A stretch of 35,204 bases of DNA from Phyllobacteriaceae bacterium (lineage in GTDB: Bacteria; Pseudomonadota; Alphaproteobacteria; Rhizobiales; Rhizobiaceae), in contig JAHEGF010000001.1 in assembly GCA_024645155.1 (NCBI GenBank), positions 11,547 to 46,750 of the forward strand, written 5' to 3'. This document shows, one piece after another, positions 1 through 7,752 of this stretch; position 1 is the stretch's first letter, and each line of letters opens with the position of its first letter. A model generated the notes under the pieces. It saw only the letters and a list, made by a program, of their open reading frames with translations. It made no database searches and was not told the origin of the DNA. The position numbers and the translations under genes were made by a program.

Positions 1-2
1 GA

Positions 3-485
3 ATCCTGTCGAAACTGTTCAAGCTGATCGACTACAATTTGCCTGTACCGATGATCGGTTCCGGCAAGAACCCCTACCAGTTCATTTCGGTGTTCGATTG
101 TGCCGAGGCGGCGCGGCTCGCCTGGAAAGCCGGCGTTCCCAACGAAGCCTACAATCTCGGTTCTCTCAATCCGCCGCCGGTGCGCAAACTCCTGGGCGAC
201 CTGATCAGGCATGCCGGGTCGAAGTCGATCCTGTTGCCAACGCCGGGCTGGGCGGTCAAACGCACACTCGATCTGTTCGACCTGATAAATATGCCGATCA
301 TGGATCCGGAACAATATCTGATCGCCGACGAAATGTGCGTTCTAGACGTTTCGAAAGGCGCGCGCGACCTTGGCTGGGTGCCGCAGTATCGCGACGAAGA
401 CATGCTGATCGCCGCCTACAGCGAGTATCGCGCGAATCTCGGCAGCCATGAAAAAGCGGGCACAGCGCAAGTGCCTGCAGAATAG
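3..485 (+). CDS. NAD-dependent epimerase/dehydratase, C-terminal part (gene enters from the left)
   Basis: The frame is open from the left edge of the window, so only about 160 C-terminal residues are visible. They match the substrate-binding half of extended short-chain dehydrogenases: a segment of the type 'VFDCAEAARLAW...EAYNLGS', the usual place where these enzymes close the cofactor domain, and a C-terminal 'DLGWVPQYRDEDMLIAAYSEYR', typical of sugar epimerases and dehydratases. The NAD-binding Gly motif and the catalytic Tyr-Lys pair lie outside the window, so activity and substrate cannot be judged. The stop is 12 bases before the aminotransferase gene, and the following genes are tightly packed, so it is probably the first visible gene of a polysaccharide or lipid modification operon. 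The family call is fairly safe; the specific reaction is unknown. Confidence 0.8.
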   Translation: MLSKLFKLIDYNLPVPMIGSGKNPYQFISVFDCAEAARLAWKAGVPNEAYNLGSLNPPPVRKLLGDLIRHAGSKSILLPTPGWAVKRTLDLFDLINMPIMDPEQYLIADEMCVLDVSKGARDLGWVPQYRDEDMLIAAYSEYRANLGSHEKAGTAQVPAE

Positions 486-497
486 GATGACCGGCAA

Positions 498-1970
498 ATG
501 ACAGTCATGACCAAACCAAGCAAAAAACAATCATTGCCCGTTACCGATACGCCGGCTCTGGCACCAGTCGGGCTTGCCAGGCCGAAACTGATGAGTGTCG
601 CGGATGCAAAGGCGATGGATGTTGCATCCATGGCCAGCGAGTTCGTTGATCACGTCAATCCCGGCCAAATGCATTTCATGAAGCTTCTTGGCTTTCACAA
701 GATCAAGGTCGAGCGTGCTGAAGGCATGCATTATATCGACCAGAACGGCCGCAGGATCCTCGATTTCTTCGGCGGATTCGGTTCGTTGGCGCTCGGCCAC
801 AATCATCCGCGCATCCTTGAGGCGCGCAAAACATTCCAGGATGAAAAGCGCCACGAAATAGCCATTGCGTTTCTGTCACAATATGCAACGGCGCTGGCGC
901 ACAATATCGCTGCCTGTTCGCCGGGTGATCTCGACATGGTGTTTTTCGGCTCCTCCGGGTCGGAGGCAATGGAGGCCGCGGTCAAACTGGCGGAACGAGC
1001 CGCCGGCCCGGATCGTCCGAAGGTCGTTTATGCGGTCAATTCGTTTCACGGAAAGACCAAGGGAGTGCTGGCGATTACGGACGGCGCGCTTTACCGCGGC
1101 GAATTCCAGCTTGCAGGGAACACGGTGCGGGTTCCGTTTGCCGATATCGACGCAATCGAAAATGCATTCAGGGCGGATCCGGCCATCGGATCGATCGTGC
1201 TTGAGACGGTGCAGGGCGGCGGCGGAATCATACAGGCGCCTGCCGAATACTGGCAGAAACTGCGCGCGCTTTGCGATGAATATGGCGTAATCTGGGTCGC
1301 CGACGAGGTTCAGTGCGGATACGGGCGAACAGGCCGCTTCTACGCCTTCGAGCACTATGGTGTCGTTCCCGATATCACCGCTCTTGCCAAATCGCTTGGT
1401 GGCGGCAAGACGGCAATGGCGGCAATGATCGCCAGGCGCGACGTTTATATGAAGGCCTATGGCACGCCGAAGACCGCGATGATCCATGCGCAAGCCACGT
1501 TTGGCGGCATGGGCGAATCGTGTGTCACGGCAATCGAAGCGCTGAATGTGCTCTACGACGAAGGGCTCATCGACAACACGGCAGCAACCGGCGCCTACCT
1601 GATCGAACGGCTCGAAGCCCTGAAGGCCAAATATCCGAAGATGATCAAGGACGTTAGGGGCCGCGGGCTGATGGTTGGCCTGGAATTCCAGGATTTTTCC
1701 GAGACGATGCCTGCGGTGATCCGGCCGATGCTGACGATGCTCGACGACAAGCTGAAAGGGTCGCTTTCCGGATTCGTAGGTTCCCTGCTGTTGCGTGATT
1801 ACGGCGTTCTGGTGGCTTTCACCGAATACAACCGCAATGTCATCCGCCTCGAGCCGCCGCTGATATGCCAGCGCGAACATGTCGACCAGTTCATTGATGC
1901 CTTTGAAGGTGTTCTCGGGCGTGGAGTCATCCGCATTGTCAAGGATTTCATTGCGAGCCAGGTGCGCTGA
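498..1970 (+). CDS. PLP-dependent class III aminotransferase
   Basis: This 490-residue protein has the full fold type I, class III aminotransferase signature. Visible motifs are GSSGSEAMEAA (about 151-161, PLP phosphate binding), SFHGKT (182-187), DEVQCGYGRTG (269-279, with the Asp that contacts the pyridine ring) and the Schiff-base lysine in ALAKSLGGG (K298). Relatives are ornithine, putrescine and 4-aminobutyrate aminotransferases, but the protein is longer than the usual 400-450 residues and has a roughly 45-residue N-terminal extension. It starts with ATG shortly after an AGGATGA sequence at the end of the epimerase gene. Its stop overlaps the next start by one base (TGATG), so the genes are translationally coupled. 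Next to an epimerase, an amino-sugar or amino-lipid biosynthetic role is plausible. The amino acceptor cannot be read from the sequence. Confidence 0.88.
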   Translation: MTVMTKPSKKQSLPVTDTPALAPVGLARPKLMSVADAKAMDVASMASEFVDHVNPGQMHFMKLLGFHKIKVERAEGMHYIDQNGRRILDFFGGFGSLALGHNHPRILEARKTFQDEKRHEIAIAFLSQYATALAHNIAACSPGDLDMVFFGSSGSEAMEAAVKLAERAAGPDRPKVVYAVNSFHGKTKGVLAITDGALYRGEFQLAGNTVRVPFADIDAIENAFRADPAIGSIVLETVQGGGGIIQAPAEYWQKLRALCDEYGVIWVADEVQCGYGRTGRFYAFEHYGVVPDITALAKSLGGGKTAMAAMIARRDVYMKAYGTPKTAMIHAQATFGGMGESCVTAIEALNVLYDEGLIDNTAATGAYLIERLEALKAKYPKMIKDVRGRGLMVGLEFQDFSETMPAVIRPMLTMLDDKLKGSLSGFVGSLLLRDYGVLVAFTEYNRNVIRLEPPLICQREHVDQFIDAFEGVLGRGVIRIVKDFIASQVR

Positions 1971-3217
1971 TGGCAGCGGATACTGGCCAGATCGAACGCG
2001 AAGCCAGGCGTGCATCTGCGATGCCGCCTGACCGTTTGCGCCGTTTGCCCGGTTTCTTGTTCGGCTGGCTGGGGAAATTCTGGATGCGCCATGGCGACAT
2101 GCTTGGCACTTTTTTCTTCGCCGGTTTTATCGCCGTAGTCATGGTTGTCGGCTATTTGAGGCCGGTTCATTCCTGGGACATGATCGCCTATCTGGCATCG
2201 TCGATGAACGGAGCTTTCGACAGTCCCGCCGCTTTGCACTCCCATGTCTGGGATAGCGTACGAAGCGGCACGACGCCAGAGCGCTTTGCAGCGCTGAGCG
2301 AGGGCGATTCATTCCGCTTGCGCCAGTTTACTGATCCCGAAGCCTTTCGCTCGATGCTGCCGATGTTCGAAGTCAAATGGCTGTATGTAAAACTTGTCGG
2401 GCTTCTGAGCCCGCTAACCGGGCCGCTCAATGCAGGATATGTCATCAATGTGGCCTCGGCAGTGCTTTTCGCCGGGACGGTGTCATGGTGGCTGCTGCGC
2501 ACCGGACTAGCCTATCTGGCACCGCTGGTAGCCGCCTTCCTGATGATTTCAGGATTTCCGGCAATGGCAATGGCCGAAACGCCTGACCTGCTATGCACCG
2601 CTCTGGTCACCTCAAGTATTCTCCTGTTCGACCGCGACAAGGTGGCAGCCGGAAGTACCGCGCTGGTGTTTGCGGTTGGCGTGCGCCCCGATATGGCGGC
2701 ATTTGCAGGCGTACTGCTTGCAGCATCGTGGCTCTGGTCTCACCGCCGCTGGCCGATGACGGGAGTCACCTTCTTGGTTTCGGTCGGCGTCTACTTGACC
2801 GTATCCAAACTCGCCCACCACCCGGGCTGGTGGCCGCACCTGTATTTTTCGACCTACCAGTTTCAGGAAACATTGGTTGATTTCCACCCGGCTTTTTCGC
2901 CTGTTGTCTACGGTGTCGCGTTTGCCTGGAACGTCATCAGATCGGCATTTGAAAATTCGTGGCTTGGCATTTATGCGATGCTGCTTGCGGCATGGGCTCT
3001 CACGCATGCGGCAGGCTTGCGCATGACGACCAGCCGCCATGTTCTGGTTGCCGCTGCACTCGCCGCGGTTGCCGCCAAGTTCATCGTGTTCCCGCTCCAT
3101 GACGGACGGGTCTATGTGCCCTTGCTCATCCCTGCCGCCATGTTGCTGATGGCCGGTTTTCGGGATGGCGTCAAAGGGGCGCAACTCCGGATACCCGGAC
3201 AAACCAGGAAAGCTTAG
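1970..3217 (+). CDS. Polytopic membrane protein, possible GT-C-type glycosyltransferase
   Basis: A 415-residue integral membrane protein. A basic cytoplasmic N-terminus of about 40 residues is followed by some nine hydrophobic segments, the first at about residues 44-63. The first periplasmic loop contains 'SWDMIAYLASSMNG', an acidic residue placed where GT-C enzymes (ArnT, PMT and mannosyltransferase types) carry their catalytic Asp or Glu. That is the only basis for the glycosyltransferase suggestion, and no family was firmly recognised. The start overlaps the aminotransferase stop by one base and the stop lies four bases before the FkbM start, so the gene belongs to the same operon. A role in adding a sugar to a polyprenyl-linked or surface glycan fits the context but is inference. 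Confidence 0.7.
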   Translation: MAADTGQIEREARRASAMPPDRLRRLPGFLFGWLGKFWMRHGDMLGTFFFAGFIAVVMVVGYLRPVHSWDMIAYLASSMNGAFDSPAALHSHVWDSVRSGTTPERFAALSEGDSFRLRQFTDPEAFRSMLPMFEVKWLYVKLVGLLSPLTGPLNAGYVINVASAVLFAGTVSWWLLRTGLAYLAPLVAAFLMISGFPAMAMAETPDLLCTALVTSSILLFDRDKVAAGSTALVFAVGVRPDMAAFAGVLLAASWLWSHRRWPMTGVTFLVSVGVYLTVSKLAHHPGWWPHLYFSTYQFQETLVDFHPAFSPVVYGVAFAWNVIRSAFENSWLGIYAMLLAAWALTHAAGLRMTTSRHVLVAAALAAVAAKFIVFPLHDGRVYVPLLIPAAMLLMAGFRDGVKGAQLRIPGQTRKA

Positions 3218-3221
3218 ACCG

Positions 3222-3980
3222 ATGGAAACGCTCAAATCATGGCTGCGCATGGGTGTGTCGCTCGTGTTACCGGGACGATTGCTCGACCGGGCACCGGCAC
3301 TGGCCGGAACGCGTTTCATGGCGATTGCGGCGCTGCAATCACGCATCGGCAGCCAGCCCTTCACAATGGTCAATGTCGGCGCATGCGACGGCGTGCTGTT
3401 TGATGACATGACACCTTGGCTGCACAACATCCGTGGCGCGCGCGCGGTGCTTGTGGAACCGGTCCCGTACAATCGCGACAGGTTGCGTGCCAACTACCCC
3501 GACACGGAACGTTTCGTTATCGAACCGGTTGCCATCACCTCGAAGAAGGGGCGCATGAAGATCCGGACCTTTCAGGTCGAGGCGCTGGAAAGCGGGAAAC
3601 TGCCGCGCGAATTTGTCGGCTGTTCCACGGTCACCGATACCAATCTCATGTCGGGCAAGGATGCCTGGGGAACCACTGATACGAATTTTACCAGTTTCGA
3701 ACCCTATCTGACCGACCTGGAGGTCGAGACCGATACATTCGACAATGTCATGAAGCGGAACGGTATCGACCGGATCGATGCCCTGCTGATCGACTGCGAA
3801 GGAGCCGACTGGATTGTTCTGGACCAGGTTGATCTGGCGCGTTACCGGCCACGCATGGTCAAGATCGAAATCGGTTCGCTTTCGGCGGCCGATGTCGGCA
3901 GCGTTATTGTCAGGTTGAAGACAGCAGACTATCGCGTTGGAATATATGCCGAAGACGTTTGGGCTTTTTCAAGGTTTTGA
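3222..3980 (+). CDS. FkbM family SAM-dependent methyltransferase
   Basis: A 252-residue Rossmann-fold methyltransferase of the FkbM family. The SAM-binding loop is VNVGACDG (about 50-57), the ribose-binding acidic residue sits in LVEPVP (77-82), and the typical second half 'LLIDCEGADW' (189-197) followed by 'MVKIEIG' matches FkbM proteins that O-methylate sugars or polyketides. The ATG at 3222 is preferred: it follows AGGAAAG and starts four bases after the upstream stop, whereas an earlier in-frame codon would lie deep inside the upstream gene. The gene ends convergently, overlapping the 3' end of the O-antigen-ligase gene by 12 bases. A glycan O-methylating role is the likely inference. The substrate is unknown. 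Confidence 0.85.
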   Translation: METLKSWLRMGVSLVLPGRLLDRAPALAGTRFMAIAALQSRIGSQPFTMVNVGACDGVLFDDMTPWLHNIRGARAVLVEPVPYNRDRLRANYPDTERFVIEPVAITSKKGRMKIRTFQVEALESGKLPREFVGCSTVTDTNLMSGKDAWGTTDTNFTSFEPYLTDLEVETDTFDNVMKRNGIDRIDALLIDCEGADWIVLDQVDLARYRPRMVKIEIGSLSAADVGSVIVRLKTADYRVGIYAEDVWAFSRF

Positions 3981-5309
3981 ATAGGGCGCACGAGCGGTCA
4001 GGGCGAGGCCGAAAACCCCCAGGATCATCAACACCCAGATCGGATCCGCCCTGCGGAACCAGAAGCTTTCCAGATGTGAATTCAGCATCGTGAAGATGAT
4101 GATCATCATGTAGAGATCGGCAAGCCGCCGGTTTGAGCGCAGTCTTGCGGCGGTCAGGAAGTGACCGAGTGGTCTCACGCACAGCACGAACATGATGACC
4201 AGACCGGACAGAATGCCGGTATTCAGCATGATATCGACGAAATTGTTGTGGCCGTGGACAATCTCGCGATAGTCCCATTCAGCGTCGAATGGCAGATCCG
4301 ATCCGGTAACAACCGGTTTCAGCCAGAAACCGTCGAAGCCGTAGCCTGTCCAAGGCCGGACAGAAATGCTTTCCAGTCCGAATGCCCAAAGTGTCGTCCG
4401 GCCTGTGTAGCTGGGGTCTGAAACGAGCATGGTTGCCGCGTCTGCAAGCGGATTGGCTACCACCGTTCCGAGCGTTAATGCCGTTATGGCCGTAAAGGAG
4501 AGAACAGTCAGGGCTATGATTATCCAGCGCGCGCCAAAAACGCTTCCGGCCATGACAATTGCAATTGCAAGGGGAAGAAAGCCGATCGTGGTTTTAGATC
4601 CGGTTTGCAATACAAACACCGTGGCAAGCGCTGTGACAAGCAGTCCGGTGACGCGGTTTCCCGCACGCATGAAATAGATACCGAAGAATACCAGCACGGC
4701 CATCACCGGACCGGCGATGTTCTTGTGGCTGAAATGGCCCCGCCACAGTCCCTCATGCTGAAACTCGACTGAATCGGCGCTGTGGACACCAAGGCCGGGC
4801 AGCGCGAATACGCCGATGTATGATAGTGCAATTGCCGAGCCGACGCCAAACAGGAAAACGCGCCGTAACTGGTCTTCGTTTCTCGGGATAGTCAAAATAC
4901 CGATGCAGGTCATCACGACGATCAGGGTAAATGCCAGCGACCGCAGTGCGCTGCCGGTATCCGGCGAGTTAAAGGCTGAGAACCCGAGCAGCGCGACGGT
5001 CAACAACCACCAGACATCCACGGTTGCCGTTACTCTGCGTGGTTGCGCGAACATCACCATGCCGGCAAGCGCGATTATCCCGAGCAGCGAGTAACCGATC
5101 TGGTTGACGGCATCATTGCCGGGTGGGGTTTCTGCCGGCTGCACGGTAGACTGCGCGCCAAACGGTTGCATCGAAATGAGGAGGGCGGCAAGCAGAATGG
5201 CGGGAACCAAAAACCGCAGCAGACTGTAGACATCCGTCCGTATCTGCGCGCGCGAGGCACTGGAAAGTGGCGCGCGATTGTTGAAATCTGTATGTGTCGG
5301 TGCTGTCAT
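3969..5309 (-). CDS. O-antigen ligase / Wzy-type polymerase family membrane protein
   Basis: This 446-residue protein has about 10-12 predicted membrane segments and the Wzy_C-type signature. Visible landmarks are 'GHFSHKNIAG' (191-200), 'TGSKTTI' (236-242), 'GRTTLW' (303-308), 'GYGF' (322-325) and 'HGHNNFVDIMLNTG' (352-365). The large periplasmic loop with the Arg and His residues is where O-antigen ligases and exopolysaccharide polymerases act on undecaprenyl-linked glycan. WaaL-type ligases, Wzy polymerases and ExoQ-type proteins cannot be separated by motif alone. The gene runs against the FkbM gene, overlapping its 3' end, so it is a separate unit from the rightward operon. It agrees with a surface-polysaccharide locus. 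Confidence 0.85.
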   Translation of the reverse strand: MTAPTHTDFNNRAPLSSASRAQIRTDVYSLLRFLVPAILLAALLISMQPFGAQSTVQPAETPPGNDAVNQIGYSLLGIIALAGMVMFAQPRRVTATVDVWWLLTVALLGFSAFNSPDTGSALRSLAFTLIVVMTCIGILTIPRNEDQLRRVFLFGVGSAIALSYIGVFALPGLGVHSADSVEFQHEGLWRGHFSHKNIAGPVMAVLVFFGIYFMRAGNRVTGLLVTALATVFVLQTGSKTTIGFLPLAIAIVMAGSVFGARWIIIALTVLSFTAITALTLGTVVANPLADAATMLVSDPSYTGRTTLWAFGLESISVRPWTGYGFDGFWLKPVVTGSDLPFDAEWDYREIVHGHNNFVDIMLNTGILSGLVIMFVLCVRPLGHFLTAARLRSNRRLADLYMMIIIFTMLNSHLESFWFRRADPIWVLMILGVFGLALTARAPYSKP

Positions 5310-5429
5310 CGGTGCCGGAAAGCCGTGAATGAGATCGCCGGCGCGTATTTCACCCGAAACACGTTAAGGCGGTGTTAACCATGTTAGCCGGGTCGCGCCT
5401 GCGGCAGGTCATCTCATTGCAATAATTGT

Positions 5430-6287
5430 TCAGCGGATGGCGGCTTTGCTTCGTTCCTGGTCCGAAGCCGGTTCCGGGTCGCCGGCGTCGATCAGGAACA
5501 TGTTGAGCGGCAGCAATTGCTGATGGCTGAGTGGCATGGATTCACTTCGCGGAGCTTCCATGTAGCATTCGTCTTCAAACCACGGCCAGTCGTCGGCCCA
5601 GGTCCAGCAGCCATGTTTCTTGTAGGCCTCTGCCGCCTTCTCCGCGAAATCCCTGTCACATTTTAGCCTGACAAATCCATCGGGATTGGCCGTGAAATAG
5701 CGGGAGGCAAGCGGCAGGGACCGTTCCGTGCAATAGTTCGACATCCAAAGTTTGAAGCCGATCTCGTCGCGAAGACGGTCGAGGACACGAAACACCTGGA
5801 CGTGGTCTTCGTGCCCATATTCACCCCAAGGGTTGTGGGAGAACACGTTCATGTCGGTGCGCAGCCGGTTTCTGAGCAGGTCATAAAGTAGCTGATAATT
5901 TTCCTGATATGCGTGCGTCACGCTTTTATCCGGTGCCCTGATATCAATCGGCACGACCTTTGATAACGACAGTTTTGCAAGGCGCTTTATTTCGCGCGTT
6001 GTGGCGTTCAGTGAAAACTCGAGCCCGTATTCATTGCACACCGGCGCTGCCCAGTTGGCGCAGCCGTAGGTGCCGGCCTCGGCCATGTCGAGGCATTTGA
6101 CATTGCTGCGAGGATAATCGGCAATTGCGGCAGCGCGCGCCTCTCCCAAGAGCGGATGGGCCCAAAAATCCTTATAGGCTATCATCACCTCGTCGACCCT
6201 CGGCAATGCTGCGTTGAACCAGAGAAGTTCGTCGTCAGGATGCGCACCGATGATGATCGAGTTCTTGAACATCGCTCTTTCAGTCAT
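5430..6287 (-). CDS. PIG-L family deacetylase (GlcNAc-type de-N-acetylase)
   Basis: A 285-residue protein with the PIG-L zinc site: AHPDDE at residues 15-20 near the N-terminus and HNPWGEYGHEDH at 151-162, which supplies the remaining histidine ligands. Family members remove N-acetyl groups from GlcNAc-linked lipids, mycothiol or bacillithiol precursors, or antibiotic cores. The ATG at 6287 is chosen because it overlaps the upstream stop in an ATGACTGA arrangement and follows GAGAGG. An earlier ATG would lie further inside the upstream gene. The 8-base overlap shows translational coupling to the BioF2-like acyltransferase. Deacetylation followed by a new N-acylation of an amino sugar would be a coherent two-step modification, but this is inference. 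Confidence 0.85.
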   Translation of the reverse strand: MTERAMFKNSIIIGAHPDDELLWFNAALPRVDEVMIAYKDFWAHPLLGEARAAAIADYPRSNVKCLDMAEAGTYGCANWAAPVCNEYGLEFSLNATTREIKRLAKLSLSKVVPIDIRAPDKSVTHAYQENYQLLYDLLRNRLRTDMNVFSHNPWGEYGHEDHVQVFRVLDRLRDEIGFKLWMSNYCTERSLPLASRYFTANPDGFVRLKCDRDFAEKAAEAYKKHGCWTWADDWPWFEDECYMEAPRSESMPLSHQQLLPLNMFLIDAGDPEPASDQERSKAAIR

Positions 6288-7452
6288 TTTGCGACCTCTC
6301 GATTTCCGGTGCTGCCGAAGCTGCAACCGGTGCTAGTGGTGGCGGTGTTTTGATTGTTGCGCGCATTGTGCGGAGGCGCCGGCCAATCCCCTTTGCAGTT
6401 AGCGCAAGCCTGCCCTGCATCGAGGTCGCCCGGGTGATCGTTGCAATCGCCGTTGGTGTGGTGCCGAATTTGGCTTTGAACGGTTCGTCACCGATGGTGA
6501 AATCAAAAACGCTGCCTCCGGCTGCCAACCAATCGGCCATGATGTAGTCATACATCAGCAATCCCGGAGAATGCCTGGAAAAGCCGTCATAGTCGCAGCC
6601 GATCAGCAGATAGTTGTAGGTGCCATCATGAACGGTACCGAACACGATGCCGACAGTGTTGTCGTTTTCGCTGAGCCGGTAGGTCCGTGTGTAACCCGAT
6701 TTTTCCCCGTCCCGCGCAACATTTGCGTAAAACCTGCAGATCAGCGGATCCTGGATCGGGTCATTGTCGAAGCGGCCGGCACGCAAACTGGCAAGCTCGA
6801 ATATTGCGTCATGGGCCGACTGGGAATCGCCGATGACCTCAAAGCGCACGCCTTCGAGCTTCTCGAAACGCTTGCGCTTGCGGTCAAGATACCTAGCGTG
6901 GCTTTTGCCGAACGCCTGTGTGCGCCACTGTGCGTAGGGCGAACCGAGTGCAACCGAATGCGCTGAAAAATCGGCGGGTTGCAGATCAGTGCCTGCAATT
7001 GCCGCCCACATGGACCCGTGTTCGTCGCGGATTGCCTTGACTCGGAATATGTCACAATGGCCTGCAAGCGCTAGGATGGTCCGAGCGAGGCGTGAATCTG
7101 TCACAAGGTGCTTCCGGTACCTCGTGTGTACAACCGGTGCCGAATAGTCGGTGACACCAAAATCAGCGCATTCGACCATTGCCACGCCACGTATCATGCG
7201 GCGCGTCAGCGGCAATACGAACACCAACTCGCCTGTGCCGGAAAGCCGTCCCGTGATTGTCAGGTTTTTGGCGCCACGCCCCGGCGCCACGTCGCGGGCG
7301 AGGGCTCCGAGCCACTGCGGATGCTGAAAGGCCGTGGCATTTGCAGAGGAAAAAAGTGCTGCATATTCGGCGCCAAAAAAGTCAAAGGCGCAATCCACTG
7401 AATAGTCGAACCGGCTGTCTGCCGACGGGAAAACCATTGATGCTCCGGTCAT
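6280..7452 (-). CDS. BioF2-like GNAT acyltransferase (CelD/BcsL type)
   Basis: A 390-residue protein of the BioF2-like acetyltransferase group (PF13480 type). Its central part, roughly residues 170-330, has the FemAB/GNAT pattern 'SHARYLDRKRKRFEKLEG...FELASLRAGRFD...YNYLLIGCDYDGFSRHSPGLLMYDYIM...FDFTIGDEPFKAKFG'. Members are found in cellulose, exopolysaccharide and lipid modification loci and transfer acyl or aminoacyl groups to amines. The tail is Pro/Ala-rich and probably disordered. An alternative start five codons in has a better-spaced GGAG, so the first residues are uncertain. The gene is directly upstream of, and overlaps, the PIG-L deacetylase gene. Substrate unknown. Confidence 0.75.
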   Translation of the reverse strand: MTGASMVFPSADSRFDYSVDCAFDFFGAEYAALFSSANATAFQHPQWLGALARDVAPGRGAKNLTITGRLSGTGELVFVLPLTRRMIRGVAMVECADFGVTDYSAPVVHTRYRKHLVTDSRLARTILALAGHCDIFRVKAIRDEHGSMWAAIAGTDLQPADFSAHSVALGSPYAQWRTQAFGKSHARYLDRKRKRFEKLEGVRFEVIGDSQSAHDAIFELASLRAGRFDNDPIQDPLICRFYANVARDGEKSGYTRTYRLSENDNTVGIVFGTVHDGTYNYLLIGCDYDGFSRHSPGLLMYDYIMADWLAAGGSVFDFTIGDEPFKAKFGTTPTAIATITRATSMQGRLALTAKGIGRRLRTMRATIKTPPPLAPVAASAAPEIERSQND

Positions 7453-7752
7453 CTGCTCAATTGCACAGCAGTCCGGCTGCGCCTCCTTGCCGCTTGGTAT
7501 AACCGGATTTTGTTACCGCGGGTTTACCCGGACGCAGGATTTTCCCGTTTATGGTGAACGGGCAACAAAACGCGTTTTGCGGTGCGATGACGCGGCTTTG
7601 ATCGCTTTCGTCGCGCGCAATTTTTCCAATGTCGCAAACGGACGCAAGACGGTATTGATAAACCCAATATCCTGTATTCCGTCAGGTGCTGGCACCCAGC
7701 CACCTGTTTTGCCGGAATATGGATTGCAGCCTGTCAGTTGGAGAAATCATCG
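7453..7752. other. Divergent intergenic region
   Basis: This 300-base gap separates the leftward acyltransferase gene from the rightward dehydrogenase gene and must hold both promoters. Short open frames here have no family resemblance. I see no clear repeat, riboswitch or strong palindrome. The only clear signal is the ribosome binding site GGAG about ten bases before the ATG at 7753. Confidence 0.5.

Noticed and set aside
876..2015. Long open frame of 379 codons on the minus strand, antisense to the aminotransferase
   Set aside because: It lies wholly opposite a gene with clear catalytic motifs, shows no family resemblance and has the His/Arg-rich composition typical of an antisense shadow of GC-rich DNA.
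2612..3493. Open frame of 293 codons on the minus strand across the membrane protein and FkbM genes
   Set aside because: It spans the junction of two convincing genes on the other strand and has no recognisable domain.
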